The translations under genes were made by a program, and so were the position numbers. Shown here in pieces: positions 1 to 7,985 of a stretch of 64,000 nt of DNA. Each line of letters starts with the position of its first letter. The stretch's first letter is position 1. Origin of the DNA: JADGGM01 sp027307005 (GTDB lineage: Bacteria; Gemmatimonadota; Gemmatimonadetes; Gemmatimonadales; Gemmatimonadaceae); contig DATIEP010000025.1 in the NCBI GenBank assembly GCA_035455745.1, positions 1 through 64,000 on the forward strand, written 5' to 3'. The notes beneath the pieces are model-generated. The model was not told the origin of the DNA and did not search any database. It saw only the letters and a list, made by a program, of their open reading frames with translations.

Positions 1-389
1 CGCATCCCCGCCAGGTCCGCCGCGCGCGCCGGCGAATAGGTGCCCGGCAGATCCACCCAGGCACGCCGCGCATCCGTCGCGCGCGACACGAATTCTCCCG
101 GCACGCCCAAGCGGGTCAGGTCGCGCCGCACCGCGCGCCGATCCTTGATCTCGCGCGGCGAGAGGCTGAGCCGCAGCATCTCCCGGCTCATGGCTAACGG
201 AGCGCCGCTCACATCGTAGATCGCGCCGCGGGGCGCGGGAATCTCCGTGGATGCGAAATGCTGCCGCGCCGCCTTCTGCGTCCACTGCTTCGACTGGAAC
301 AGCTGCACCTGCGCCGCGCGCACGACGATCGCTCCGGCGAACAACACCAGCGACAGGTGAATGAGAGTGATGCGGCTCTGGCGAAGCAC
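1..389 (-). CDS. ftsI: Penicillin-binding protein 2/FtsI-type peptidoglycan transpeptidase, N-terminal part (cut by window edge)
   Basis: Septal class B penicillin-binding protein that cross-links peptidoglycan at the division site; only the first ~129 residues are present. Seen: a GTG start two bases after the ftsL stop, one hydrophobic segment (about residues 6-25, beginning LRQSRITLIHLSLVLF), then the PBP dimerisation-domain motif PAPRGAIYD followed by G-APLA (family form PRGxIxDxxGxxLA). The transpeptidase domain with its SxxK serine lies beyond position 1. Order rsmH-ftsL-ftsI is the classical dcw cluster, which supports FtsI over another class B PBP. Start confidence is good because of the stop-start spacing and the ideal length before the membrane anchor. 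Confidence 0.88.
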   Translation of the reverse strand, partial: MLRQSRITLIHLSLVLFAGAIVVRAAQVQLFQSKQWTQKAARQHFASTEIPAPRGAIYDVSGAPLAMSREMLRLSLSPREIKDRRAVRRDLTRLGVPGEFVSRATDARRAWVDLPGTYSPARAADLAGM

Positions 390-390
390 G

Positions 391-693
391 TTACGGCGCC
401 GACCTGGATCGCGAAAGAATGACGACTTGCGAGTCGTTGGGCACGCGCATGCCGAGCCGCCGCTCGACCAGCGGCGCCAGGATGCTCCGACTCGACAGAT
501 CGCGCACATCGCTCTCGAGCTGCGCCCGCTCCGACTCCAGCTGCACCCGCCGCTGCTCGAGCGCGCGAATGTCGCGCGACCGCGTGATGCCCGCGGTCCT
601 CCGCCAGATGACGCCCGCGGCGATGAGAACGAAACCGAAGAGCGCCAGCGCCACCCACGCGCGCCCGCGCGCGGCTACGCGGCGCTTCGCCAT
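391..693 (-). CDS. ftsL: Cell-division protein FtsL
   Basis: Small bitopic divisome protein (100 aa) that with FtsB/FtsQ activates septal synthesis. The ATG at 693 gives a short basic cytoplasmic tail (MAKRRVAARGR), one membrane segment at about residues 12-29, then a periplasmic coiled coil rich in R, E, Q and L (IRALEQRRVQLESERAQ...). This is the FtsL architecture. The reading frame stays open upstream to 843, but that part lies inside rsmH and is not hydrophobic or conserved-looking. The gene overlaps the rsmH 3' end by 19 bases and ends one base before ftsI, so translation is probably coupled. FtsL sequences are poorly conserved; the call rests on position, size and topology. Confidence 0.82.
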   Translation of the reverse strand: MAKRRVAARGRAWVALALFGFVLIAAGVIWRRTAGITRSRDIRALEQRRVQLESERAQLESDVRDLSSRSILAPLVERRLGMRVPNDSQVVILSRSRSAP

Positions 694-1658
694 GCGCGAA
701 GGTGCGCGCTCCGCGCGCGCGAGTTGACCGCGACCTCTGCCTGGCTCGCCGTAGCCGCTTTGCGGGTGATTGTCGTTCCCAGCGCCCGTCCGCCGCACGT
801 ACACACCGGCTGCCTCGGCGGACACGTACACGTCGTGCTCCATGCGCGGAACGTCTGCTTGACGATCCGGTCCTCGCCCGAGTGATACGCGATCACTGCG
901 ATCACACCTCCGGGGGTGAGTCGATCGCGCAGCGACGGCAGCGCACGTTCCAGCGCGCCGAGCTCGTCGTTTACCGCGATGCGCACAGCCTGGAAGAGTC
1001 GCGCGAACACCGCCGGGCCCGTGCGCGGAGGCGCGCCGAGCACTGCGCGGATGGCGCCCACCAGATCGTCGCTCGTGATGAACGGCCGGCGCTCGCGACG
1101 ACGCACGATCTCGCGCGCCAGCTTGAGCGCGCGGGGTTCGTCGCCATACTCCCGAAAAATCTGCGTGAGGGTGCGTTCGTCGGCCTCCTGCAACAGCGCG
1201 GCGGCACTCGGTCCGCCCGCATTCCCTTTTCCATCCATGCGCATGTCGAGCGCCGCTCCCTCGCGAAACGAGAAGCCGCGCGCAAGGTCGTCCAATTGGT
1301 GGGATGAAACGCCGAGATCCAGAAGAACGCCGTCGAAGCGCGCGTCAGTGAGATCGACAACATCGTCGAGCGCTGCGAAGTTCGCAACGATCGCGCGAAA
1401 TCGACCAGCGGTTTCGTAGGCAGCCAGTCGCTCGCGCGCCGCCGCTACTGCGTCGGGATCCCGGTCGATTCCAATCACGCGTACACCGGACTCGAGCAGT
1501 GCGAGCGCGTGTCCACCGCCGCCGAGCGTTCCGTCCAGCACGACACCGCATCCGCGGAACACGTCGACGACTTCCTTCGCCATCACCGGCGCATGGTATT
1601 CGCTCGCCCACGCACCAGCGTCCGACATGGTGTGCGATGGTTCGTTCGGAGGATCCAT
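675..1658 (-). CDS. rsmH: 16S rRNA (cytosine(1402)-N4)-methyltransferase RsmH (MraW)
   Basis: S-adenosylmethionine-dependent methylase of C1402 in the ribosomal P site. Seen: YHAPVMAKEV near the N-terminus, SAM-binding LDGTLGGGGHA, the GVLLDLGVSSHQLDD motif, GFSFREGAALDMRMD, and RFGK-type C-terminal AYHSGEDRIVKQTFR with a CTCP-CTC cysteine cluster; length 327 aa fits the family (about 310-340). Start is uncertain: ATG 1658 (MDPPNEP) or ATG 1628 (MSDAGAW) both precede YHAPV and neither has a strong Shine-Dalgarno. The open frame runs further up to 2156 but crosses the hairpin and the neighbouring gene. It heads ftsL-ftsI. The usual upstream mraZ is not here; an unrelated exported TPR gene sits there instead. 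Confidence 0.95.
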   Translation of the reverse strand: MDPPNEPSHTMSDAGAWASEYHAPVMAKEVVDVFRGCGVVLDGTLGGGGHALALLESGVRVIGIDRDPDAVAAARERLAAYETAGRFRAIVANFAALDDVVDLTDARFDGVLLDLGVSSHQLDDLARGFSFREGAALDMRMDGKGNAGGPSAAALLQEADERTLTQIFREYGDEPRALKLAREIVRRRERRPFITSDDLVGAIRAVLGAPPRTGPAVFARLFQAVRIAVNDELGALERALPSLRDRLTPGGVIAVIAYHSGEDRIVKQTFRAWSTTCTCPPRQPVCTCGGRALGTTITRKAATASQAEVAVNSRARSAHLRAWRSAA

Positions 1659-1808
1659 GCTGGCGGACTCGATCTGATGTGTCGATGGCATCCGTGGTGG
1701 CGCGCGGCGGGCATGTGTACTCCGAGGATCCATCTCCGCGATACGCCGGCTGAGCGCGTGGGACGCGTACACTAGCGGCGAACGATGCGCGGCGTCAAGC
1801 GCCCTCCT

Positions 1809-1846
1809 AACGACAGCGCCCGCCGAACATCGGCGGGCGCATCGTT
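1809..1846 (-). terminator. Strong inverted repeat between the exported TPR gene and rsmH, possible terminator
   Basis: A 10-bp perfect GC-rich stem (1816-1825 with 1831-1840, 5-base loop) extended by aacga/tcgtt arms after a small bulge. It starts 19 bases after the stop of the minus-strand TPR gene, where a terminator is expected. No T-run follows on the minus strand, so intrinsic termination is not certain; it could instead stabilise the mRNA 3' end or terminate with a factor. Confidence 0.5.
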
Positions 1847-1864
1847 CCATGGTCTCGGCATCGA

Positions 1865-3610
1865 CTACTTGCAGTATTTCTTCACCTGCGCATCGATCGC
1901 CGGCTGGTACTTTGGCAAGATCCCCAGAATCGTTGCCGCAGTCTTTGGATCCACCGATCCGCCCGCCTGCATGTTGATCTGGGAGTTGAGCGACGCGTCC
2001 TGCGCCGTCTTGGCAAGGTCGCATTTCTTGTCCGTCTGATTCTGCCGGACCGCGATGTCGGTCACGCGGAAATACGACACACCGAGCAGGAACTTCGTCG
2101 TGGGACTCGATGCGACGCTGTCCGCGGTCGATATCGTGCCGATCGCCTTCTGCCAATCAGCAAGTGACGGCTTCTGGCCGTTGGCCGTGTCTCCGTTCGC
2201 CGCCTGATACGCGCCATTCGCGAGCACGAGCAGGAACTGTCCGACGTTGCCCTTGTCCTCGCCGTTGGCGAGCGCCTGCTTGAGCGTCGCAACCGCGCTG
2301 TCGGGCTGCTTGAGATCCATCTCGGCCTTCGCCTTACGCAGATACACGTGCTCGGCCTTTGGATCGAGCTTGATCGCCTGATTCGCTGCGTCCACCGCTT
2401 GCTGCGTGTTGCCGGCGAGCTGCTGCGTTTGCGCATCGAGCGACCAGAGCGCCGCGTTGTTCTTGAATTTCGCCACGCCCTTTGCCGTCGTCTCGGCCGC
2501 CTTTTGCGGCTGATTTATGAGTGCGTACAGCGATGCTTGACGGACGAAATAGCTCGTATCGGCGAGTGATGTGTCTGTCTGCACCATCTCTTCGCCGGTG
2601 GAGGCCGCCTCCGCGTAGTCCTTGGTGGCTTGTAGAATGAGCCACTTCAAATGCACGAGCGACGGGTCGCCCGGATTGTCCTTCACCGCTTGGATGATGA
2701 TGGGCTTGGCGCGTTGGGCGCGGCCCGACGCGGCGATCTTCTGCGTCACGTCTTCAACGAGTCGCAGGTTCTTCGGATCCGCTGCGAGCTCGGCGGCCCA
2801 CGTGTCGACGGCTTTGTCGAGCGCCGTCGTGTCTTTCTGCGCATCGGCCTTCGCCTTGTACGCGTCAGCGAGGAGCGCGAGCGCCGGCTTGTTCTTCGGA
2901 TCGATCGCGACGGCCTTCGAGGTCACGTCAATGATCGAATCGGGCGGCGCTTTCGCGGCCAGGTACGCGTTGCCGAGACAGACGCGCGAGATGGTCGACT
3001 GCGGATATGCGACGATCGCAGCTCGCGCGGATGCAATGGCGTCCTGCGCATTCCCCGCTCGCAGCGCATTCTCACACTTTTGTTCGTCGTCCAGTTGCTT
3101 GCGAGCCGCCTGCACTTCCTTCGACAACTTGTCGATCAGGTCTCCCAGCTTGTTGCCTTCCAGGTCGGGGAGCGGCTGCACCATGCTGTTGTCGCGCGTG
3201 AGAACCATGCGCGTCTCGAGCTTGTAGTTGTTCGCATTTTTGGTGACCTGTCCTTCGAGGTACTGATCGGCGCGCAGCTGCGTGGCGAGCAGCTTGGACG
3301 TGATCGGATCGGGCGTGCTGTCGCAGCTGAAGCCGGATGCTTTGAGGTTATCGCAGACGGCTTTCTGTGGAATGACGAAGAGGTTCTTGATCGGGATGTC
3401 CGACGTGAGCTTGTCGATGACCTCCCCACTCACTTTGGGTCCGAGTCCGGCCTCGTTTCCCCGGAACGGCGCCACCATCATCCGGGGCGTCCCCTCGGGA
3501 ATGGGAACGCGCCGCGTGATCTGCGCGGCTGCCGACGTCGGGGCCCAGGCGAATGCGACCGCTGCCAATCCCCACACGGCCGCGCTCGCCCCGTAAGTCT
3601 TTGCCTTCAC
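1865..3610 (-). CDS. Exported tetratricopeptide-repeat protein, function unknown
   Basis: Predicted exported protein of 581 aa. The start is GTG at 3610, with CGGAGGG eight bases upstream; the frame is open to 3739 but that part crosses the tRNA. Seen: signal peptide VKAKTYGASAAVWGLAAVAFAW ending about APTSAAAQ; a globular N-terminal region with RMMVAPFRG and VSGEVIDKLTSD (residues about 45-160); then TPR-like helical repeats (AYLAAKAPPDSIIDVTSKAVAIDP, AIKLDPKAEHVYLRKAKAEM) to the C-terminus YCK. Cysteines come in a few isolated positions. Richer in Lys, Asn and Gln than its neighbours and lacking any copy of the GCCTAAC word. The N-terminal part recalls proteins that assemble a PEGA/TolB-like prefix, but I cannot name a family. 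Single gene downstream of tRNA-Val. Confidence 0.8.
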   Translation of the reverse strand: MKAKTYGASAAVWGLAAVAFAWAPTSAAAQITRRVPIPEGTPRMMVAPFRGNEAGLGPKVSGEVIDKLTSDIPIKNLFVIPQKAVCDNLKASGFSCDSTPDPITSKLLATQLRADQYLEGQVTKNANNYKLETRMVLTRDNSMVQPLPDLEGNKLGDLIDKLSKEVQAARKQLDDEQKCENALRAGNAQDAIASARAAIVAYPQSTISRVCLGNAYLAAKAPPDSIIDVTSKAVAIDPKNKPALALLADAYKAKADAQKDTTALDKAVDTWAAELAADPKNLRLVEDVTQKIAASGRAQRAKPIIIQAVKDNPGDPSLVHLKWLILQATKDYAEAASTGEEMVQTDTSLADTSYFVRQASLYALINQPQKAAETTAKGVAKFKNNAALWSLDAQTQQLAGNTQQAVDAANQAIKLDPKAEHVYLRKAKAEMDLKQPDSAVATLKQALANGEDKGNVGQFLLVLANGAYQAANGDTANGQKPSLADWQKAIGTISTADSVASSPTTKFLLGVSYFRVTDIAVRQNQTDKKCDLAKTAQDASLNSQINMQAGGSVDPKTAATILGILPKYQPAIDAQVKKYCK

Positions 3611-3680
3611 GTTCGCTACCCTCCGAGTGTTGATCTGATCTACCCCGACATCGCCGATGGGGTCCAAGCACAACAGTACA

Positions 3681-3754
3681 TGGGCGAAGAGGGACTCGAA
3701 CCCCCGACTTCCTGCGTGTAAGGCAGGCGCTCTAACCAACTGAGCTATTCGCCC
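3681..3754 (-). tRNA. tRNA-Val, anticodon UAC
   Basis: Folds as a full cloverleaf on the minus strand: acceptor GGGCGAA pairs with TTCGCCC, D-arm GCTC...GAGC, anticodon stem CCTGC/GCAGG around loop CTTACAC (anticodon TAC at 3720-3718), T-arm with GGTTCGAGTCC. The discriminator base is A and the 3' CCA is not encoded (next bases TGT), so it must be added enzymatically. Confidence 0.97.
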
Positions 3755-3850
3755 CGGGACAATCCGGGTTATCGCCGGTGAGCACGGTCCTGGTCACGCA
3801 CACTTTGCGCCCCGGTGTGACGGAAGCCTGTGGAACGGAGCGTTGCGGCT

Positions 3851-4021
3851 TTACTTGAGGATTGCGAGCGGAATGAGAACGCAGTAACCAACGACGAGCA
3901 AAATCGGTGCGATCGTCGTTCCGCCGCGCACTAGATCGGCATAGCCGAGCGCCAAGCAGACCGCTGTTGCAATCCACCAGACGTAAGACCGGGGACGACT
4001 AGGAGTCTCCACTTTTACCAT
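3851..4021 (-). CDS. Small two-helix membrane protein, unknown function
   Basis: A 56-residue protein from ATG 4021 (MVKVETPSRPRSYVWW): short polar N-terminus, then two hydrophobic stretches (WIATAVCLALGYADLV and TIAPILLVVGYCVLIPLAIL) separated by RGGTT. No Shine-Dalgarno is obvious. The coding claim rests on the clean two-helix pattern and its position as a stand-alone gene between tRNA-Val and the peptidase. The frame extends ten codons upstream to 4051, an alternative start. Function not recognised. Confidence 0.6.
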   Translation of the reverse strand: MVKVETPSRPRSYVWWIATAVCLALGYADLVRGGTTIAPILLVVGYCVLIPLAILK

Positions 4022-4087
4022 AGTCGCATAGTGTGGATCGGCTGCTCGCACATGTCAAGCGATGGTCCGCGTCTCGTGGCACCGGTA

Positions 4088-5143
4088 TCACGCCTCGTCG
4101 GGCGGCGGCGAGTCCGGCGGCGACTCTGACGGCGGTTCGGAGGGCCGCTGCTCCGCCTGGCCGGCCGCGAGCAGCGCGGCGAGCGCATCGGTGTCCGCGG
4201 CGCGTTCGGCTGCGGCGTCGGCCAGGCGCAGCTCCTCCATGCGCCGCTGGTCGCGCCGCCGGCGCATCACCCAGAGCGGCACGATCATGATGCCCAACAA
4301 TCCGAGGACGAGCGTCATGTTCGCCAACACGGCGAGCGCGCCGTAGCGGCGCATGATGTTGTCGCGCCACTGCGCTTCGAATGCGTCTTCCGTAAGGCCG
4401 TACGCCCGGCGAATCGCGACGTCCAACGATTGCGTCTGGCGCCAGTACTGAAAGAACAGCGCGAGGCCGCGCTGCCGGTCGAGCGATGCCAGCTCGCTCA
4501 CGGCTCGATACGACAGCGCGTACGCCGCATCGGCGCGCGACTCGCCGCCCTGGAACTCGGCGTCTAACGAATCGAGCGATGGGACGCCGTGCAGCACGAG
4601 TCCAATACTCGTCGTGAGCACGGCGTCGCGATCCCATTCGCCGGCGGCGACGCTCGCGTAGCCTTCATCGAACCATCGCGGCGGCAGATCGCCCAGATAC
4701 TCGTGCAGCGCGAGGTGCGCGAGCTCGTGCCGCAGCACTTGCATGGGATTGCCTGCGCCGGATCCGGCATTCGAGCCCTGCATCACGATGCGCCGTTGGT
4801 CCGGAATGGCGATGGCGGCGCCCCACTCCGGCGCGCCGGCGCCGGACCACTCGCGGAAGCGTCGATGGTCCGGCGCGATGGCGATCAGCACGCGCTCCGT
4901 TGGGCGCGGCAATCCGGGGAACGTGTCGGCGGCGGTCGCATGGGCGAGCACGGCGCGCGCGAGCGTGATGTCGCGCGGATAGGCGACCACGGTGAATCGG
5001 CCTCGATCGAGCCGCACCGCGGGCGAGTCGATCTGCGCCGCCGCGGGACCGGCGACGAGCACCGCGGCGGCGGCAATCGCGAGCGCTAGGCGCTGCGCGC
5101 GGGCGTGCCCCCCTCCTCGATGTGCTTGAGCATCTCGCCGCAA
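4088..5143 (-). CDS. Exported, membrane-anchored HExxH (peptidase MA-like) protein
   Basis: Putative zinc metallopeptidase of the peptidase-MA/gluzincin-like group, about 351 aa. Seen: hydrophobic N-terminal export signal (RLALAIAAAAVLVAGPAAAQ), HELAH at about residues 139-143 followed by WFDEGYA (the downstream Glu that would be the third zinc ligand), then near the C-terminus one membrane helix (LANMTLVLGLLGIMIVPLWVM), RRRRDQRR and an acidic/proline-rich tail. The start is a problem: no ATG or GTG lies in frame before the signal peptide, and the nearest candidate is TTG at 5143, which overlaps the preceding TPR gene by 58 bases. It is the last gene of the chemosensory run. Substrate unknown. 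Confidence 0.7.
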   Translation of the reverse strand: MRRDAQAHRGGGHARAQRLALAIAAAAVLVAGPAAAQIDSPAVRLDRGRFTVVAYPRDITLARAVLAHATAADTFPGLPRPTERVLIAIAPDHRRFREWSGAGAPEWGAAIAIPDQRRIVMQGSNAGSGAGNPMQVLRHELAHLALHEYLGDLPPRWFDEGYASVAAGEWDRDAVLTTSIGLVLHGVPSLDSLDAEFQGGESRADAAYALSYRAVSELASLDRQRGLALFFQYWRQTQSLDVAIRRAYGLTEDAFEAQWRDNIMRRYGALAVLANMTLVLGLLGIMIVPLWVMRRRRDQRRMEELRLADAAAERAADTDALAALLAAGQAEQRPSEPPSESPPDSPPPDEA

Positions 5144-5955
5144 CGCTTGCCCCATGGATTGAACTTGTTGGCGGCCAGGCCCGCGCGCCACGTCTCGAGC
5201 GCGTCGTCCCGCTTGTTGTCGAACCAGAGCACGCGACCCAGCTCGTAGTACGCCTCGACGAGGTTCGGACCGAGCGCGAGCGTTTTGCGAAAGAACGTCT
5301 GCGCGTCCTCGTACATTTCTCGTTCCGCATACACCAGACCGAGGTAGAAGTGCGCGTACAACGTGGCCTTGCGGTCGTTGTCCAGGCGAATGGCCTTGGA
5401 CAGGTGCTCGATGGCTTCGCCGAAGATTTTCTTCTTGAGGCAGATGTAGCCGAGGTTGATGCGCGCGAGCGAATTGGTGGGCTGGCGCATCAGGACCTTC
5501 TGGAAATTGAGCAGCGCTTCGTCGTACTTGTCCTGGAGCATCTGCGCCCAACCGAGCAGCGACTCCGTCTGCGGGTCGTTGGGCGAGAGCTCGAGCGCCT
5601 TGAGCAGCGCGCGCTCGGCGGCCTCGTGGTCGCCTAACGAGATGAGGCTCCAACCTTTCTCGAGGTAGGTGGAGGCGCCGATGTGGTCGGCCATCACCGG
5701 ACGCTCGCCGCCGAAGGCGGGGGCGTTGGTGGCTTTGGCCGGCGCGCCGCCGCCCAGCTGCTTCCATCGATCGACGAGGCGCTTCACATCTTCGCGCAGC
5801 GCGGTGAGCTGCACGATCTCCTGCTCGACCTCCTTGTAGAGGGCGATGATGTCCGCCTTGATCGCGTCGCGCTCCGCGCCCGCCTCGGGGCCATCGAGCC
5901 GTGCTTCGATGGCGCCGAAGCGCGTGCGGAAGGGTCGTCCGTCGACGTCAGCCAT
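5086..5955 (-). CDS. Cytoplasmic coiled-coil/TPR protein
   Basis: A 289-aa protein with no export signal. Residues about 1-75 form a predicted coiled coil (EAGAERDAIKADIIALYKEV...). From about 95 onward come five TPR units (GWSLISLGDHEAAERALLKA, LLGWAQMLQDKYDEAL, INLGYICLKKKIFGEAIEHL, FYLGLVYAEREMYEDAQTFF, YELGRVLWFDNKRDDALETW). It follows the CheW pair with an 8-base overlap, so it is probably a scaffold of the chemosensory system. No enzymatic motif. Confidence 0.8.
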   Translation of the reverse strand: MADVDGRPFRTRFGAIEARLDGPEAGAERDAIKADIIALYKEVEQEIVQLTALREDVKRLVDRWKQLGGGAPAKATNAPAFGGERPVMADHIGASTYLEKGWSLISLGDHEAAERALLKALELSPNDPQTESLLGWAQMLQDKYDEALLNFQKVLMRQPTNSLARINLGYICLKKKIFGEAIEHLSKAIRLDNDRKATLYAHFYLGLVYAEREMYEDAQTFFRKTLALGPNLVEAYYELGRVLWFDNKRDDALETWRAGLAANKFNPWGKRCGEMLKHIEEGGTPARSA

Positions 5956-6436
5956 CCGACGATGCCCCTCCCAGGCTCGCGCGCTGCAGCTCGAGGTGCT
6001 CGGTGGCGGAGAGCAGCCGCTCGATCTCGAGCAGAATCACCATGCGTCCGTCGCGGTGCAGCAGGCCGCGCACGTAGTCCGCCTTGAGGCCCCGGAAGAG
6101 CGGCGGCGGCGGCGAAAGCTGGGCGGGGTCGATGTTCGCCACCTCGAGCACCGCATCGACCAGCGCGCCGAGCCATTCGTCGCCGGCGCGGAACACGATG
6201 ATGCGGACGCCCGCCTGGGGACGGTCCGCTTCGTCGAGACCGAAGCGGCGCCGCAGGTCGATCACCGGCACGACCCGCGACTGGTACTCGAGCACGCCCT
6301 CCATCCACGCCGGCAAGTTAGGCACGGGCGTCGGCGCGGCGTGGCGCAGCACGCGCTCCACCGCGAGCACGTCGGCGGCAAAATGCTCGTCGCCCACGCG
6401 AAAGGTCACCACTTGCTGCGAAGTTGCCGCTGTCAT
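5948..6436 (-). CDS. cheW: CheW-domain coupling protein (second of the cheB-linked pair)
   Basis: Adaptor linking receptors to CheA, 162 aa. CheW features in order: VVTFRVGDEHFAADVLAVERVLR, the conserved PVPNLPAWMEGVLEYQSRVVPVIDLRRRFGL, then VRIIVFRAGDEWLGALVDAVLEV and a C-terminal GRMVILLEIERLL strand. ATG 6436 overlaps the previous cheW stop (ATGA), which fixes the start against a longer open frame to 6463. The C-terminus runs 8 bases into the TPR gene. Confidence 0.9.
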   Translation of the reverse strand: MTAATSQQVVTFRVGDEHFAADVLAVERVLRHAAPTPVPNLPAWMEGVLEYQSRVVPVIDLRRRFGLDEADRPQAGVRIIVFRAGDEWLGALVDAVLEVANIDPAQLSPPPPLFRGLKADYVRGLLHRDGRMVILLEIERLLSATEHLELQRASLGGASSDG

Positions 6437-6891
6437 TCGGGTTCTCCGGTTCGCGCGACACACGCATCGACCAGCGCGTCCGCGTCCACGATGCCCACCA
6501 GGTCGCCACCCCGCCGCTCGACGCCGACCACGACGCCGCGGCCCGCCGCGGCCGCGTGCGGATGGTGCAGCCGCGACGCATCCACCATGATCACGTCCTC
6601 GACATCCTCGAGCGCGATGCCCACCGCGCGGGCGCCGCGCCGCAGCATCAACACCGCCGCGTGCCCGGACGCCGGGGACACGCCTAACGCAACCTCCGGC
6701 GCGAACACCGGCACGTACGATCCGCGGATCGCGAACACGCCCAGCATGCCCTCCGCCATGTCCGGCACCGCCTCGAGCGCCGGCATCTCCACCACTTCGA
6801 TCGCCGCGCGGAGTGCGAGCGCGAACAGTTCCCCGCTCGCGCGGAAGAGCAGCATCTCGGTGGCCGGTGCGGCGTCCGTCGGCGCGGTCAT
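6433..6891 (-). CDS. CheW-like coupling protein (divergent)
   Basis: A 152-aa CheW-fold protein: MLLFRASGELFALALRAAIEVVEMP, a shortened middle (GMLGVFAIRGSYVPVFAPEVALG, where the usual R-G-x-V-x-P-V-I-D-L is only partly kept), AVGIALEDVEDVIMVDASRL, and C-terminal GDLVGIVDADALVD. It overlaps cheB by ATGA at 6888-6891 and the next cheW by ATGA at 6433-6436. Less canonical than its neighbour, so it may bind a different partner. Confidence 0.82.
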   Translation of the reverse strand: MTAPTDAAPATEMLLFRASGELFALALRAAIEVVEMPALEAVPDMAEGMLGVFAIRGSYVPVFAPEVALGVSPASGHAAVLMLRRGARAVGIALEDVEDVIMVDASRLHHPHAAAAGRGVVVGVERRGGDLVGIVDADALVDACVARTGEPE

Positions 6892-7985
6892 CGCGGTTCC
6901 TCCGCGCGGTCGCGCGCCACGAGCTCGGCGATTGCCGCCGCCAGCGCGTCGAGCGGCAGGATGCGGTCGACGCCGCCGCCTAACGAAGCGGCGTGCGGCA
7001 TGCCGTAGATGATCGACGAGTCGCGGTCCTGCGCCAGGCCGGCGCCGCCCGCGTCGTGGATCGCGCGTACGCCGGCCGCGCCGTCGCGACCCATGCCCGT
7101 GAGCACCACGCCGATCGCGTGCGCGCCGAACACGCCCGCCACGCTGCGGAACAGCGGGTCCGCCGACGGTCTGACGCCCCAGATGGCCGGAGAATCATCG
7201 AGCGCGATGGTCGGCGCTCCGATGCCCTGGGTGCGCTCGACGCGCATGTGCCAGCCGCCGGGCGCGATGTAGACGCGATTGGTGCGCACCGCGTCGCCGT
7301 GTGCCGCTTCGACCACCGGCACGCTGCTCTGCGCGTCCAGCCGCTCGGCGAGACTACGCGTGAATCCCGGCGGCATGTGCTGCACGACGAGGACGGCCGC
7401 GTCGAGGTCGCGCGGGAAGCGCGGAATGATTTCGGCGAGCGCGCGCGGACCGCCCGTCGACGCGGCGATGGCGACGACGCGCGTCGCGGCGCCGGCCGCG
7501 CGCACCTCCGGCAGCGGCGCGCGTTGGGCCGGTGCATGGGGGCGCGCCAGCACTTCCACCCCGTGGAGATTCACCTGGTCGGCGGCGCGCAGCGCCTCGA
7601 GGAGCTGCTCGCGCACGGCGCCCAGGTCGAGGCTGATCGGCCCCGACGGCTTGCGCACGAAATCGACCGCGCCTAACTCGAGCGCCCGGATGGTGAGGTC
7701 GCCCGCGTCGCCGGTGGCCGCCCCGCTCAGCATGATCACGGGGCGCGGCGCCTCGCTCATGATGTAGCCGAGCGCGCCGATGCCGTCGAGCTCCGGCATC
7801 TCGACGTCCATCGTCACGAGATCGGGGTTGAGCGAGTGGACCTTGCTCAGCGCGTCGCGGCCGTTGCGCGCGGTGCCGACCACGCGGAAGTCGCCGGCGC
7901 CGTCCACCATCTCGGCCACGAGCTTGCGCATGAACGCGCTGTCGTCCACCACCAGCACGGTGCGCGGCGCCCTAGAGAACGACAT
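6888..7985 (-). CDS. cheB: Chemotaxis protein-glutamate methylesterase/deamidase CheB
   Basis: Removes methyl groups from receptor glutamates when phosphorylated by CheA; 365 aa. N-terminal receiver: VLVVDDSAFMRKLV, phospho-acceptor Asp60 in LVTMDVEMPELDG, and KPSGP with the conserved Lys. A linker (about 135-170) leads to the methylesterase domain with nucleophile in AIAASTGGPRAL, catalytic His in VQHMPPGFTRSLAERL and Asp in VLTGMGRDGAAG. It starts at ATG 7985, overlapping the cheD 3' end by 14 bases. A target for the enzyme (a methyl-accepting receptor) is not encoded nearby. Confidence 0.97.
   Translation of the reverse strand: MSFSRAPRTVLVVDDSAFMRKLVAEMVDGAGDFRVVGTARNGRDALSKVHSLNPDLVTMDVEMPELDGIGALGYIMSEAPRPVIMLSGAATGDAGDLTIRALELGAVDFVRKPSGPISLDLGAVREQLLEALRAADQVNLHGVEVLARPHAPAQRAPLPEVRAAGAATRVVAIAASTGGPRALAEIIPRFPRDLDAAVLVVQHMPPGFTRSLAERLDAQSSVPVVEAAHGDAVRTNRVYIAPGGWHMRVERTQGIGAPTIALDDSPAIWGVRPSADPLFRSVAGVFGAHAIGVVLTGMGRDGAAGVRAIHDAGGAGLAQDRDSSIIYGMPHAASLGGGVDRILPLDALAAAIAELVARDRAEEPR

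Noticed and set aside
361..885. Plus-strand frames opposite ftsL and the rsmH 3' end
   Set aside because: Arg/Ala/Pro-rich, no motif, antisense to recognised division genes.
1865..3739. Longer start for the exported TPR gene at 3739
   Set aside because: Would translate through tRNA-Val; the GTG at 3610 has an ideal ribosome site and signal peptide.
3732..3977. 81-codon minus-strand frame beside tRNA-Val
   Set aside because: Overlaps both the tRNA end and the two-helix membrane gene in another frame; composition is shadow-like.
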